A stretch of DNA of 59,472 bases from an uncultured Collinsella sp. (lineage in GTDB: Bacteria > Actinomycetota > Coriobacteriia > Coriobacteriales > Coriobacteriaceae). Location of the stretch: positions 1 to 59,472 of the forward strand of contig URCS01000004.1 in the NCBI GenBank assembly GCA_900546455.1, read 5' to 3'. This document shows, piece after piece, positions 35,676 to 45,114 of the stretch (positions within the stretch are counted from its first letter, which is position 1; each line of letters starts with the position of its first letter). The notes below the pieces were generated by a model, which saw only the letters and a list, made by a program, of their open reading frames with translations, made no database searches and was not told the DNA's origin. The position numbers and the translations under genes are program-made.

Positions 35676-36356
35676 CTACTCGGGCCAGATAAACTGGGTA
35701 CGGCCGGCCTCGCCGCCATCGATCAACAGACTCTGTCCGGTCATAAACCGGTTGGTCACGCCCACAAAGTAGATCCACTCGGCGATCTCTTGGGCGGTGG
35801 CCCAGCGTTTAAGCGGCGTGAGCTCCATAATCTGGTTCCACAGGTGCTCGTCTTCCATCACGCAACGGTTGAGCGGGGTGATAACGCCACCCGGGTCCAC
35901 ACTGTTGGCGATGGCCTGCGGCGCCAGGCGGTTTGCAAGGTTCTTGGTATAGGCGATAACGCCGCCCTTGCTGGCGGCATAGGCGGGAAACTCCGATCCC
36001 GTATGTCCGCTCGCCGACCCCACATTGACCACGGATTTGATAGCCGGCGCCGGCTTGGCGGCAAGCCCCTCCCCCACAAAGGCGTAGCGCTCGGTCACAT
36101 TGATGGTGCCACACAGGTTGGCGGCGATGTCGTCAGCCGAATCCTGCGTACCGGCAACGTTCACGATTACCTGAGGCTCAAGGTCGACCGGAAACGAGTC
36201 CGGCTCGCGGACATCAACGATCAGATGGCGGTAGCGCTCGTGTTCGACCGCCGCCGGCAAAAGATCAAAGCCCACGACCTCGTGGCCCTCGTCCAAAAAA
36301 CTCTGCACGCACGCGGCTCCGATACCGCCCGAAGCGCCCGTGATCAAAACCCGCAT
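35676..36356 (-). CDS. Short-chain dehydrogenase/reductase
   Basis: The 226-residue protein shows TGASGGIGAA for NAD(P) binding, NVAG, a Ser in VGSASG and YAASK (catalytic Tyr and Lys). PGGVITPLN and the C-terminal TGQSLLIDGG are standard for the family. Asp in VVGFDLLP after beta2 favours NAD over NADP. Relatives include 2,3-dihydro-2,3-dihydroxybenzoate-like and 3-oxoacyl reductases; the substrate is not assigned. The start lies nine bases after the YhhQ-type gene's stop, so they may be cotranscribed. Confidence 0.88.
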   Translation of the reverse strand: MRVLITGASGGIGAACVQSFLDEGHEVVGFDLLPAAVEHERYRHLIVDVREPDSFPVDLEPQVIVNVAGTQDSADDIAANLCGTINVTERYAFVGEGLAAKPAPAIKSVVNVGSASGHTGSEFPAYAASKGGVIAYTKNLANRLAPQAIANSVDPGGVITPLNRCVMEDEHLWNQIMELTPLKRWATAQEIAEWIYFVGVTNRFMTGQSLLIDGGEAGRTQFIWPE

Positions 36357-36365
36357 ACTTGCTCC

Positions 36366-37088
36366 TTAGGCGGTTGCGTGGCGCTCGAGGTACTCGGAGC
36401 CCACGTTCTCGCGCTCCCAGCCGCGCACGACCTTGTAGCCCACGGGGCTCAGGAAGACCTCGCACAGCAGCTCGGCAACAGCGCCGGTCAGCGAGCACAT
36501 AAGAACCTGCACCCAGGTCCAACCAAAGAACGTGTGGCTCACCACGATGGCAAAGACCAGGTTGTCGATAAACTGGCCAACACCCGTGGACACATAGGAA
36601 CGGAAGGCAAAGCTCGCAAAATTATTCTTTTTGAGCATACGGCCGAGCGACTGGTTGAGCGTGGAGTTAACCACGGCAGAAACGAGCATTGCCAGCGAAG
36701 AGCCCAGCACCACGTACCAGGTGCCGCCGATGGTGGTGTTAAGGGCAGTGTTGACCTCGATCATGCCCGTGTCGTAGTAGGCGCCCCACATGCCGGGCGT
36801 GAGCGAGCATGCCCAAAAGCACAGGCTCACGGCCAGGTTGACCAGCAGCGCGAGGATAGAGATTTTGATGGATGCCTTGGCGCCAAAGCGCTTGCAGATC
36901 ATGTCCTGGCACAAAAACGAAACCCAGCTCACCACAAAGCCACAGTCGAGCGCCAGATACGGCAGACTGATGAGCTCTTTGTTGGCCAGCAGGTTCATCA
37001 TGATGACACTCACGAAAAACAGCGAAACCGTTGCCGCGGGAATGCTCCGCAACAGGACCTTGTAGTCCTCCATGACCTTCTTGATCAT
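36366..37088 (-). CDS. YhhQ/VUT-family transporter (putative queuosine-precursor transporter)
   Basis: The 240-residue integral membrane protein has about seven helices. The segments LDCGFVVSWVSFLCQDMICKRFGAK and FIDNLVFAIV match the YhhQ (DUF165) family, whose studied members take up queuosine precursors such as preQ0 and preQ1. ATG 37088 follows AAAGGAG by seven bases. The leader upstream shows no preQ1-riboswitch pattern that I can support. An SDR follows and may be cotranscribed. The substrate is inferred from the family. Confidence 0.8.
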   Translation of the reverse strand: MIKKVMEDYKVLLRSIPAATVSLFFVSVIMMNLLANKELISLPYLALDCGFVVSWVSFLCQDMICKRFGAKASIKISILALLVNLAVSLCFWACSLTPGMWGAYYDTGMIEVNTALNTTIGGTWYVVLGSSLAMLVSAVVNSTLNQSLGRMLKKNNFASFAFRSYVSTGVGQFIDNLVFAIVVSHTFFGWTWVQVLMCSLTGAVAELLCEVFLSPVGYKVVRGWERENVGSEYLERHATA

Positions 37089-37208
37089 TATGTACTCCTT
37101 TGGTTTTAGGCTTAACGAGCAGGATATCGGACCCGAACTGCTCGGACGCCCCGGTCTTGAGACGACGGTGGGTATGATAGCCGCTCGCGCGGCATCAGGC
37201 AAGCAAAC

Positions 37209-37238
37209 GGCGCGGCAGCCCCGCAGGGCCACCGCGCC
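37209..37238 (-). terminator. Terminator of prfC
   Basis: GGCGCGG and CCGCGCC pair, with an imperfect inner part, and on the minus strand are followed by GTTTGCTTG. Confidence 0.55.
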
Positions 37239-37244
37239 GATGCA

Positions 37245-38858
<1,614 letters not shown>

Positions 38859-39002
38859 GCGGATCCTTTCTTGCATTGAGTGCATTACGTCGTTGTAACC
38901 GCACTATTGTAGCCGCGAAATCCCGCTCTAGGGCGCCTATCAGGACAAATTCATCAGTTGGGGTCTAGGGTAGCAGTCGATAGCGGCACTCCGCAGCAGT
39001 TT

Positions 39003-39300
39003 GTCTCGATCTGTAACATCTAGACGGTTTTTGAACCTCTTCCTGTTACAGATTGAGACAAACAGGTGGGCGTCCCAGAAAGATCTCGATCTGTAACATC
39101 TAGCCACTCAAAACGGGTCCATCTGTTACAGATTGAGATATAAGGATAGACGGGTGGCCAATGTCTCGATCTGTAACATCTAGCAGCCAAAAACTTCTCC
39201 AGTTGTTACAGATTGAGACAACCAGGTGGGACCCGCCAGCAAAATCTCAATCTGTAACAGGTAGCCGTCCAAATCGCTTCCAGATGTTACAGATTGAGAT
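39003..39300 (+). repeat. Array of four hairpins: eight 15-bp motifs in alternating orientation
   Basis: Motif TCTCGATCTGTAACA starts at 39004, 39084 and 39164; a variant with A at position 5 starts at 39245. Its inverted form TGTTACAGATTGAGA starts at 39044, 39124, 39204 and 39285. All neighbouring motifs are separated by 25 nt except one gap of 26. Each pair makes a 15-bp stem with a 25-nt loop, on an 80-bp period. In three units position 5 is G opposite T, in the fourth A opposite T, so the plus-strand RNA always pairs. The next pair outward changes together: G-C, A-T, G-C, A-T. The array fills most of the 552-bp gap between prfC and the GntR gene. Confidence 0.9.
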
Positions 39301-39349
39301 GAATGAACGAGCGGACAATCCCTATTTTCCTCTTGCATAACTGTGCATA

Positions 39350-39383
39350 GTGTATATATACTGTGCTTACCGGTTATATACAC
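39350..39383 (+). promoter_or_regulatory. Putative GntR operator
   Basis: GTGTATATATA (39350-39360) and TTATATACAC (39374-39383) form an imperfect inverted repeat of about 10 bp. It ends 27 bases before the GntR start and overlaps a likely promoter, as expected for an autoregulated YtrA-type operon. Confidence 0.55.
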
Positions 39384-39410
39384 GTGTAGCCCAACAGCTA
39401 AGGAGCCGCT

Positions 39411-39791
39411 GTGGACATCATCCTATCCAATTCGAGCGACAAGCCCATCTACGAGCAGATAACCTCGCAAGTCAAAGCTCAGATCTTATCGGGCACGCTC
39501 GCTGCGGGAGCCAAACTCCCCAGCATCCGTGCACTCGCGAGTGACCTGGGTGTGAGCGTCATCACCACCAAGCGCGCCTACGCCGACCTGGAGCAACTCG
39601 GCTTTATCTGCACCGTGCAGGGCAAGGGCTGCTTTGTCGCCGAGGGCAACCAGGAGCTCTTGCGCGAAAACCAGCTCTGCCATATCGAAGAGCTGCTTGC
39701 GAAAGCGGCGAGCCAAGCCGAAACCCTGGGCGTCACGCGCGACAAACTGCACGAAATGCTCGACCTGGTGGCCCCCGAAACCATGCAGTAG
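39411..39791 (+). CDS. GntR-family regulator, YtrA type
   Basis: The 126-residue protein has the N-terminal winged HTH of GntR proteins (PIYEQITSQVKAQILSGTL, then LPSIRALASDLGVSVITTKRAYADLE) and only a short C-terminal helix pair. This is the YtrA layout that goes with ABC transporters. GTG 39411 follows AAGGAGCCGCT. It is the first gene of an operon with an ABC ATPase and permease, and should repress it until a cell-envelope signal acts. The hairpin array lies just upstream. Confidence 0.92.
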   Translation: MDIILSNSSDKPIYEQITSQVKAQILSGTLAAGAKLPSIRALASDLGVSVITTKRAYADLEQLGFICTVQGKGCFVAEGNQELLRENQLCHIEELLAKAASQAETLGVTRDKLHEMLDLVAPETMQ

Positions 39792-39814
39792 CCATCTGCA
39801 AGAAAGGCTATACC

Positions 39815-40696
39815 ATGCAAAACTTGCTAGAACTCAAAGGCATCTCACGCACTGTAAGCGACCGCTTTTCGCTGCGCGATGTCACGCTCGCCGTGGAGCC
39901 CGGCCAGATTGTCGGCTTTGTTGGTGCCAACGGTGCCGGCAAAACCACGACGATTCGAGCCGCACTCGGGCTTATAAAGCTCGATGCCGGCGAAGTGCAC
40001 CTGTTTGGGCAGCGCTGTGGCGCCGACGCGCCCGGTGAAGTGCAGCGCTGCTTGCGCACCCGTATCGGCCTCGTGCTGGACACATGCCCTTTCCCTTCCA
40101 CACTTAAGGTGGGCCAGATCGAGTCGCTCGTAGGCCCGGCGTACCCCACGTGGGACCGCGAAACATTCGCCGGATTCATCGACCGATTTGGCCTCGATCC
40201 CAAGGCAAAGGTCAAAGACCTCTCCCGCGGCATGGGCATGAAGTTGCAGCTTGCTTGCGCACTCAGCCACAATGCCAGGCTGCTCGTTTTGGACGAAGCC
40301 ACCGCGGGCCTTGATCCCATGGCGCGCGAGGAACTGCTCGATGAGCTGCTCGCCTTTGTTTCCGACGGCCAGCACAGCGTGCTGCTCTCGAGCCACATTA
40401 CGTCCGACCTCGATCGTGCTGCCGACCGCATCATCTGCATCGATAACGGCTCGATTATGTTTGACCTGCCGCGCGAGGACATTACCGACCGCGCAGGCAT
40501 CGCCCACTGCACCCAGGCACAGGCCGCCGAGCTTATGGCTTGCGTCGATGGCGCCCGTGCCGTCCACCACGCCTACAGCGTGGACGTACTCGTACCCAAC
40601 CGCCGCGAAACGCTCGAGGCCTTTCCCGAGATTCCCTGCGATCGGGCAACCATTGATGACTATCTGCGCCTCACGCTGAAAGGGGCTTCAAAATGA
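39815..40696 (+). CDS. ABC transporter ATP-binding protein
   Basis: The 293-residue protein has Walker A GANGAGKTTT, a signature variant LSRGMGMKLQLA and Walker B LLVLDEATAGLDP, then the H-loop (SSHI). It matches the YtrB/BcrA-like ATPases that pair with ABC-2 permeases. It lies 23 bases after the GntR gene, and its last four bases overlap the permease start. A role in exporting or resisting a peptide antibiotic or lipid is inferred from the family. Confidence 0.93.
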   Translation: MQNLLELKGISRTVSDRFSLRDVTLAVEPGQIVGFVGANGAGKTTTIRAALGLIKLDAGEVHLFGQRCGADAPGEVQRCLRTRIGLVLDTCPFPSTLKVGQIESLVGPAYPTWDRETFAGFIDRFGLDPKAKVKDLSRGMGMKLQLACALSHNARLLVLDEATAGLDPMAREELLDELLAFVSDGQHSVLLSSHITSDLDRAADRIICIDNGSIMFDLPREDITDRAGIAHCTQAQAAELMACVDGARAVHHAYSVDVLVPNRRETLEAFPEIPCDRATIDDYLRLTLKGASK

Positions 40697-41391
40697 AACG
40701 CGCCTTTATATCCGAGCTCGCCATCGTTCGCTCGCTTGTCCTGAGCATTGCGGGCGTCGGCTTGTTCATATTCGTCGTGCTGACCCTTGCCACCGCATCG
40801 GACGGTGACTCTGGCATGAGTGCCGGTGCCTGCGCGGTCAGTGCCATGTCACCCATCATGGTCATGAGCTCGCTGGCCGGCTTCGACAATCAAAATGGCT
40901 GGAAGCGTTATCGAGCGACGCTGCCCCTCTCGCGCAAAGACATTATTTGCGCACGCTACCTGTGCATCGTTGTCTTCTCGGCCATCATGGCCTGCGCCGC
41001 CGTGCTTTTGAACATCATCGCCCTTCCGTTCTTCGATCACTCGGGCATGCCCTCGACGGGACAAACCGTCTTTGAAATCGCAATCGCCTCGGCAGCATCG
41101 ATGCTCATCTCCCTCATGATGGTGTTTTTGGCGCAGCCGCTGTTCTTTCGATTTGGACACATGGAGGCGTTACGCCTATCCGTTGGCCTGTTTGCCATGC
41201 TCGGATGCCTTGCCATGGCCACGCTGAGCTCCTCCAACCCCATCAGCAACTGGCTCATGTCGATTGCCGGAGCGAATCCCGACCCTGCCGTTCTTGGTTG
41301 TCTGTGTGCAGGCATCGCCGCACTTGCCCTCGCGCTATGCGCAATCAGCTGCGCCATCAGCACCAAGGTTTATCGAGCGCGCGATCTGTAG
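40693..41391 (+). CDS. ABC-2-type transporter permease
   Basis: The 232-residue protein has six predicted membrane helices and the MVMSSLAGFDNQNGWKRYRATLP segment of ABC-2 permeases that accompany YtrA/YtrB modules; the LPLSRKDI motif lies on the cytosolic side. ATGA overlap with the ATPase gene indicates tight coupling. The substrate is unknown. It is the last gene of the GntR operon. Confidence 0.88.
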   Translation: MKRAFISELAIVRSLVLSIAGVGLFIFVVLTLATASDGDSGMSAGACAVSAMSPIMVMSSLAGFDNQNGWKRYRATLPLSRKDIICARYLCIVVFSAIMACAAVLLNIIALPFFDHSGMPSTGQTVFEIAIASAASMLISLMMVFLAQPLFFRFGHMEALRLSVGLFAMLGCLAMATLSSSNPISNWLMSIAGANPDPAVLGCLCAGIAALALALCAISCAISTKVYRARDL

Positions 41392-41588
41392 CCACGCGGA
41401 ACTTGACCCATGCTGGCCACAATCGGTCGCAATCGCCCATCCGTAAATCCGTGACAAATGGCATATCCCCAGCCCGTGCGCCCGTGGTCTACAATGGAGG
41501 CGTCACGGGCCTTGGCCCAATCTCGATCATCCAAGGGGATGTCTTTTTGGTCATTGTTCTTTAGGGAACGGTCAATCGCATAGAACCA

Positions 41589-41618
41589 TGAAAACGGCCG
41601 TCCAACGGCCGTGGTTTG
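41589..41618 (+). terminator. Hairpin in the gap before the methyltransferase gene
   Basis: AACGGCCG and CGGCCGTGG can pair and are followed by TTTG. The 280-bp gap from 41392 shows no other feature I can support, and the hairpin may be a leader structure rather than the end of the ABC operon. Confidence 0.4.
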
Positions 41619-41672
41619 TTGCGCCGTTCCGCCTCCGTCATCTGCCGTATATGCACGTGATAGGAAAGAACA

Positions 41673-42410
41673 ATGTCATCAACAGAATCTCGATCCTTCC
41701 CAAAAGCCACCAGTTTCGACTCGGCACTCGTACGCTCTAAGATTATGGGGCCGAACCCCCTCAAGCTCTGCGAAGAGCTGCTTTGCGGTGCAATCATCCC
41801 CCGCGGCGCTTGTGTCTGCGACCTTGGGTCGGGTACCGGTATCACCAGTGCCCTGCTTGCCCGCGAATACGGGTTTGACACCTACGCCGTCGATCTGTGG
41901 AGCGACCCCGAAGAAAACCGCGCATTCTTCGATTCGCTGGGAATCTCGCGCAATGCGATTCACCCTGTTAAGGCGGACGTCTCACAGGGGCTGCCGTTTG
42001 AGCTCGACTATTTTGATGCGGTCGTGAGTATCGACTCGTACAACTACTACGGCCGTGATCCACGCTATCTGGGCGAGCGCCTGCTCCCCTACGTTAAGCA
42101 AGGTGGGATGCTCTACGTAAGTATCCCGGGCATGGTTCGCGACTGCCACGACAACCTGCCCGTTTGCCTGCTCAAATCCTGGACACCCGAGCAGCTCGAC
42201 TATATGCACGACATAGACTGGTGGCGCGCTATCATCGAGCCGACCCCCGGCCTCGAGATTGTCTCGATGCAGCCTATGCTCTGCACGGACGAAGCATGGG
42301 AAGACTGGCTCGCCTGCGACAACGAGTACGCAGCAGGCGACCGCGCTGCCGTTGAAGCCAGCGCGCTCAAATACCTCAGCACCATCGCCATCGTGCTGAG
42401 GAAGCTCTAA
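41673..42410 (+). CDS. SAM-dependent methyltransferase
   Basis: The 245-residue class I methyltransferase has the SAM-binding motif VCDLGSGTGITSALLA and an acidic DLWSDPEE after beta2. The segment VSIDSYNYYGRDPRYLGERLLPYVKQGG matches the post-IV region. A substrate cannot be assigned; relatives act on small molecules. Its start ATG follows AGGAAAG. It is a single-gene unit closed by a strong terminator. Confidence 0.88.
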   Translation: MSSTESRSFPKATSFDSALVRSKIMGPNPLKLCEELLCGAIIPRGACVCDLGSGTGITSALLAREYGFDTYAVDLWSDPEENRAFFDSLGISRNAIHPVKADVSQGLPFELDYFDAVVSIDSYNYYGRDPRYLGERLLPYVKQGGMLYVSIPGMVRDCHDNLPVCLLKSWTPEQLDYMHDIDWWRAIIEPTPGLEIVSMQPMLCTDEAWEDWLACDNEYAAGDRAAVEASALKYLSTIAIVLRKL

Positions 42411-42415
42411 ACGAC

Positions 42416-42457
42416 AGCCGCGCGAGGTCGCAATCATACGACCTCGCGCGGCTTCTT
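42416..42457. terminator. Bidirectional terminator
   Basis: AGCCGCGCGAGGTCG and CGACCTCGCGCGGCT form an exact 15-bp stem followed by TCTTT, between convergent genes. Confidence 0.9.
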
Positions 42458-42493
42458 TAAAACGAGTTCTGAACAAACGCAAAGCGCAATACG

Positions 42494-43783
42494 CTACTTG
42501 CGCAGCGGCTTGGGCAGCGGAATGCCGGCGGCGATAACGGCGGCGATGATCATACAGACGATGCCTTTGAGCGGGAAGCACATGAGCAGCAGGCCCACGA
42601 CCATGACCGGCTGACGCATAACGGCGCCCATCGTCGATGCCGTGCAGACGGCGACGCAAAAGACCGGATCGGCACCGGTAAGAATGGCTAAGCCGTAGCC
42701 CAGGCTCACACCCGAGAAGATAACCGGGAAGAAGTGGCCGCCACGCCAGCCCATATTGATGAGGGCGGGCGTCAGCATGGCCTTGACCAGACCGGTCGCG
42801 ATAAGCACGCCGGCGGGAATGCTGAGGTAGGTCTCCATAAGTACATCGGCCTGGGTCTCACCGGCAAACATGGTATAAGGCAGAACTGTGCCGCAGATGG
42901 CGAGCGCCAGACCGGCCAGCATGGCTTTGACGACGGGGCGCTCCCCCACGGCATGAGCCAATGCCTCGCTCGCGTGCTCCGAGACAAAGTACAGCCAGCC
43001 GCAGACTGTTCCGATCAGCGACAGAGGAATGAGCCAGGTAAGCTCCAGGTTGCCCACCTGGGAGGACTCGAACCTGGGCATGCCCATGCCGCCGCCCACA
43101 AGCTGGCCAAGCAGCAGGTAGGTGCCCAGACCGCCGGCAATCGCAATGCCGTAGACCACGGTCTTCTGTGCCTTGGGCAGCTTGATCGTGATCTCGTCGG
43201 ACGCAGAGCCCTCGTCGCCGTCGACGCTACCGGCGAGCGGCGCCACAAAGCCAAAGACGGGCGCGGTAAAGAGCGCCGTCAGCGCGGCCTGGGTGCCCAA
43301 CAGCGTGAGTTCCCTAAACTCGGCGCCAAAGCGGCGCATGCGGTCGCCGACCCAGCTGCACAGACCAGCGATAACGCCGGTCAGGCCGGCCTCCGGTCCA
43401 ATACTTCCGCCAAACAGCAGCGGCAGCAATGCCGCGAGCGAAAGCTTGCCCAGGTTGTCGTACGGGTAGCGCCCGTCTTGCTTAACCTTAGCCATCACCT
43501 GGTTGAGGTCATCGGTCTTGGTGCCTGTCATCTTTTCGTACAGACCGATTAACAGGCCGCCCAGCAGGCAGACAAAAAACGGGTACGGCAGAAAGCCAAA
43601 CGGGCCGCTGGCAAGCTCGGGCGAAGCGACACCCAGCGCGCTCGGAATCTCGGTCCATAGATAGTCGATGCCGTGCTCCATCGCAAAAAAGAACAGCCAG
43701 ACCGCGGCACCTGCGAACGCACCGGTCACGGCAACGCTGACCAAAAACAGCGCGCGATTTGTGGGTTTGGCAAGGTTATCCAT
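42494..43783 (-). CDS. ClC-family chloride channel or transporter
   Basis: The 429-residue protein has about ten or more membrane helices and the ClC filter motif GGSIGPEAGLTG, where the GxxGPE pattern is clear. A second helix-rich half contains GWRGGHFFPVIFSG and the final PVMVVGLLLMCFP region. It is close to the voltage-gated chloride channel proteins of the YfeO/ClcB-like branch. It could move chloride or fluoride, as channel or proton antiporter. GGGAGGTCCCG precedes the ATG. Confidence 0.9.
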   Translation of the reverse strand: MDNLAKPTNRALFLVSVAVTGAFAGAAVWLFFFAMEHGIDYLWTEIPSALGVASPELASGPFGFLPYPFFVCLLGGLLIGLYEKMTGTKTDDLNQVMAKVKQDGRYPYDNLGKLSLAALLPLLFGGSIGPEAGLTGVIAGLCSWVGDRMRRFGAEFRELTLLGTQAALTALFTAPVFGFVAPLAGSVDGDEGSASDEITIKLPKAQKTVVYGIAIAGGLGTYLLLGQLVGGGMGMPRFESSQVGNLELTWLIPLSLIGTVCGWLYFVSEHASEALAHAVGERPVVKAMLAGLALAICGTVLPYTMFAGETQADVLMETYLSIPAGVLIATGLVKAMLTPALINMGWRGGHFFPVIFSGVSLGYGLAILTGADPVFCVAVCTASTMGAVMRQPVMVVGLLLMCFPLKGIVCMIIAAVIAAGIPLPKPLRK

Positions 43784-43909
43784 CGGGACCTCCCGGAGTC
43801 ATGCGGTCATAGATGCGCTTTATTTTACGACGGACGAGACGGCAATTGACCCACCGTCTGCGCCGCATGAGGCACCGTTGAGCAAGGCGCCTGTGGTCGG
43901 CCTGCGATT

Positions 43910-44455
43910 TTATTCCACGCTTTGTTCCGTGACGATCGAGGCGATCTCGAGCAAAGTATCGGCAAAGAAGATGCCCCGTTGACGCTGAAGGCTCGATAGG
44001 CCCTTATCGATCATGTGCTCGAGCAGCGCCTTAAGATCGTTGTAGTAGCCCCCGAGGTTGTACAAGATGCACGGCGCGCTCAAGTGCCCCAACGATACCG
44101 CAGAAATAACCTCGGCAATCTCCTCGAGCGTGCCCGTCCCACCGGGAAAGGCAATGAACGCATCGCCGAGCTCAATCATCTTGGCCTTGCGCTCCGCCAT
44201 ATCGCTCGTCACGATGAGGTCGTCGATACCGTCATGTTGAAACTCGGCCTCGATAAAAAAGCTCGGCTCCACACCCGTCACGTGTCCGCCAGCATCGAGC
44301 ACGCTATCGGCGAGCGCACCCATCAGGCCCGATTTGGACCCGCCGTATACCAGCGCGTGTCCGTTGGCGCCAATCCAGTTGCCCAGCTCCTGCACCGCGG
44401 GCAGAAATGCCGGGTCATTGCCAGTGTTGGCACCCAGGTACACGGTGATATTCAT
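43910..44455 (-). CDS. LOG-family protein (putative nucleotide phosphoribohydrolase)
   Basis: The 181-residue protein has the LOG motifs YGGSKSGLMGALAD and PGGTGTLEEIAEV; the second carries the catalytic Glu and the phosphate-binding loop. Family members split adenosine monophosphate or cytokinin ribotides at the N-glycosidic bond. Its physiological role in bacteria is often unclear. AGGGGGACTGAAT precedes the ATG. It lies in a leftward series with the potassium channel, 36 bases after the channel's stop, suggesting cotranscription. Confidence 0.9.
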   Translation of the reverse strand: MNITVYLGANTGNDPAFLPAVQELGNWIGANGHALVYGGSKSGLMGALADSVLDAGGHVTGVEPSFFIEAEFQHDGIDDLIVTSDMAERKAKMIELGDAFIAFPGGTGTLEEIAEVISAVSLGHLSAPCILYNLGGYYNDLKALLEHMIDKGLSSLQRQRGIFFADTLLEIASIVTEQSVE

Positions 44456-44491
44456 ATTCAGTCCCCCTCATCGTGACGCACGGCGCCCGTT

Positions 44492-44917
44492 CTAGCGCTG
44501 GCGTCGACGATACTCGCGCACGCGACGCGAAAGATCGGCAAGCTCGTCGCGATCGAGCTCTTCCAAATGCTCCAGATCATCCATAAAGCGCGCCATGGTG
44601 TCCTTTTGGCGCATCTTGATAAGCGTATTGCAGTAGTTCACCGCCACGCCCGTGAGCATGGCGATGTAGAAGATGCTGATAACGCTCAAGACGACGGTAA
44701 TGGCGCGGGCAACCGGTGTTTCGGCCGGAATGTCGCCAAAGCCGATGGTCGAGACCGTCTCAAAGCTAAACCACAGGCCATCGCCAAACGTGAGGGTCGT
44801 GGGCTCGGACAGCCAGACGGCCGTCGAGCACAGCAGGTAGAAGACGAGGAACAGCTCCGTAATGCGCACGAAGCCCGCCTGGCGCAACACGTCGGCAAGC
44901 GTCCTGAGCTTTTTCAT
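44492..44917 (-). CDS. Two-helix potassium channel
   Basis: The 141-residue protein has two membrane helices around a pore loop with the selectivity filter TIGFGD. The C-terminal 50 residues are charged and helical. It is a minimal KcsA-type channel without an RCK regulatory domain. The preceding frame is open, but ATG 44917 has GGAAGGGG upstream and gives the first full helix (VRITELFLVFYLLCSTAVW). The gate signal is unknown. Confidence 0.85.
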   Translation of the reverse strand: MKKLRTLADVLRQAGFVRITELFLVFYLLCSTAVWLSEPTTLTFGDGLWFSFETVSTIGFGDIPAETPVARAITVVLSVISIFYIAMLTGVAVNYCNTLIKMRQKDTMARFMDDLEHLEELDRDELADLSRRVREYRRRQR

Positions 44918-44970
44918 CGCGACCCCTTCCACGGACAACCAATCACGTTCGCTCGGTATTGTCCCACAAC

Positions 44971-45026
44971 CGGCAGCTAGGGACGTTCCTTTTGTGCCGG
45001 CAGAAAGGGACTGTCCCCAGCTGCCG
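44971..45026. repeat. Imperfect palindromic repeat element
   Basis: CGGCAGCT and AGCTGCCG bound a 56-bp near-palindrome that holds GGGACGTTCCTTTT and AAAGGGACTGTCCCC. It is related to the elements at 31309, 55156 and 57545 and could be a terminator for the leftward operon or a mobile repeat. Confidence 0.7.
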
Positions 45027-45114
45027 GGCGGGACCGTTTAGCGGTGCAGCGGCCGACTAGGCGGGCTGAGCTGGTATCCTTATGCGGTAATGTCTCGATT
45101 CGTTAGGATTGCAT

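Noticed and set aside
35406..37109. 567-residue plus-strand frame
   Set aside because: It runs through ung in another frame and then antisense to the SDR and YhhQ genes, with biased His/Arg composition and no domain.
37089..37208. preQ1 riboswitch before the YhhQ-type transporter
   Set aside because: I looked for the conserved preQ1 hairpin and A-rich tail and did not find them.
39003..39300. CRISPR array
   Set aside because: The repeats are only 15 bp, alternate in orientation, and the spacers fall into two related classes instead of being unique. No cas genes are present.
39003..39300. Integron attC sites
   Set aside because: The core lacks the GTTRRRY/RYYYAAC boxes, there are no cassette genes between units and no integrase is nearby.
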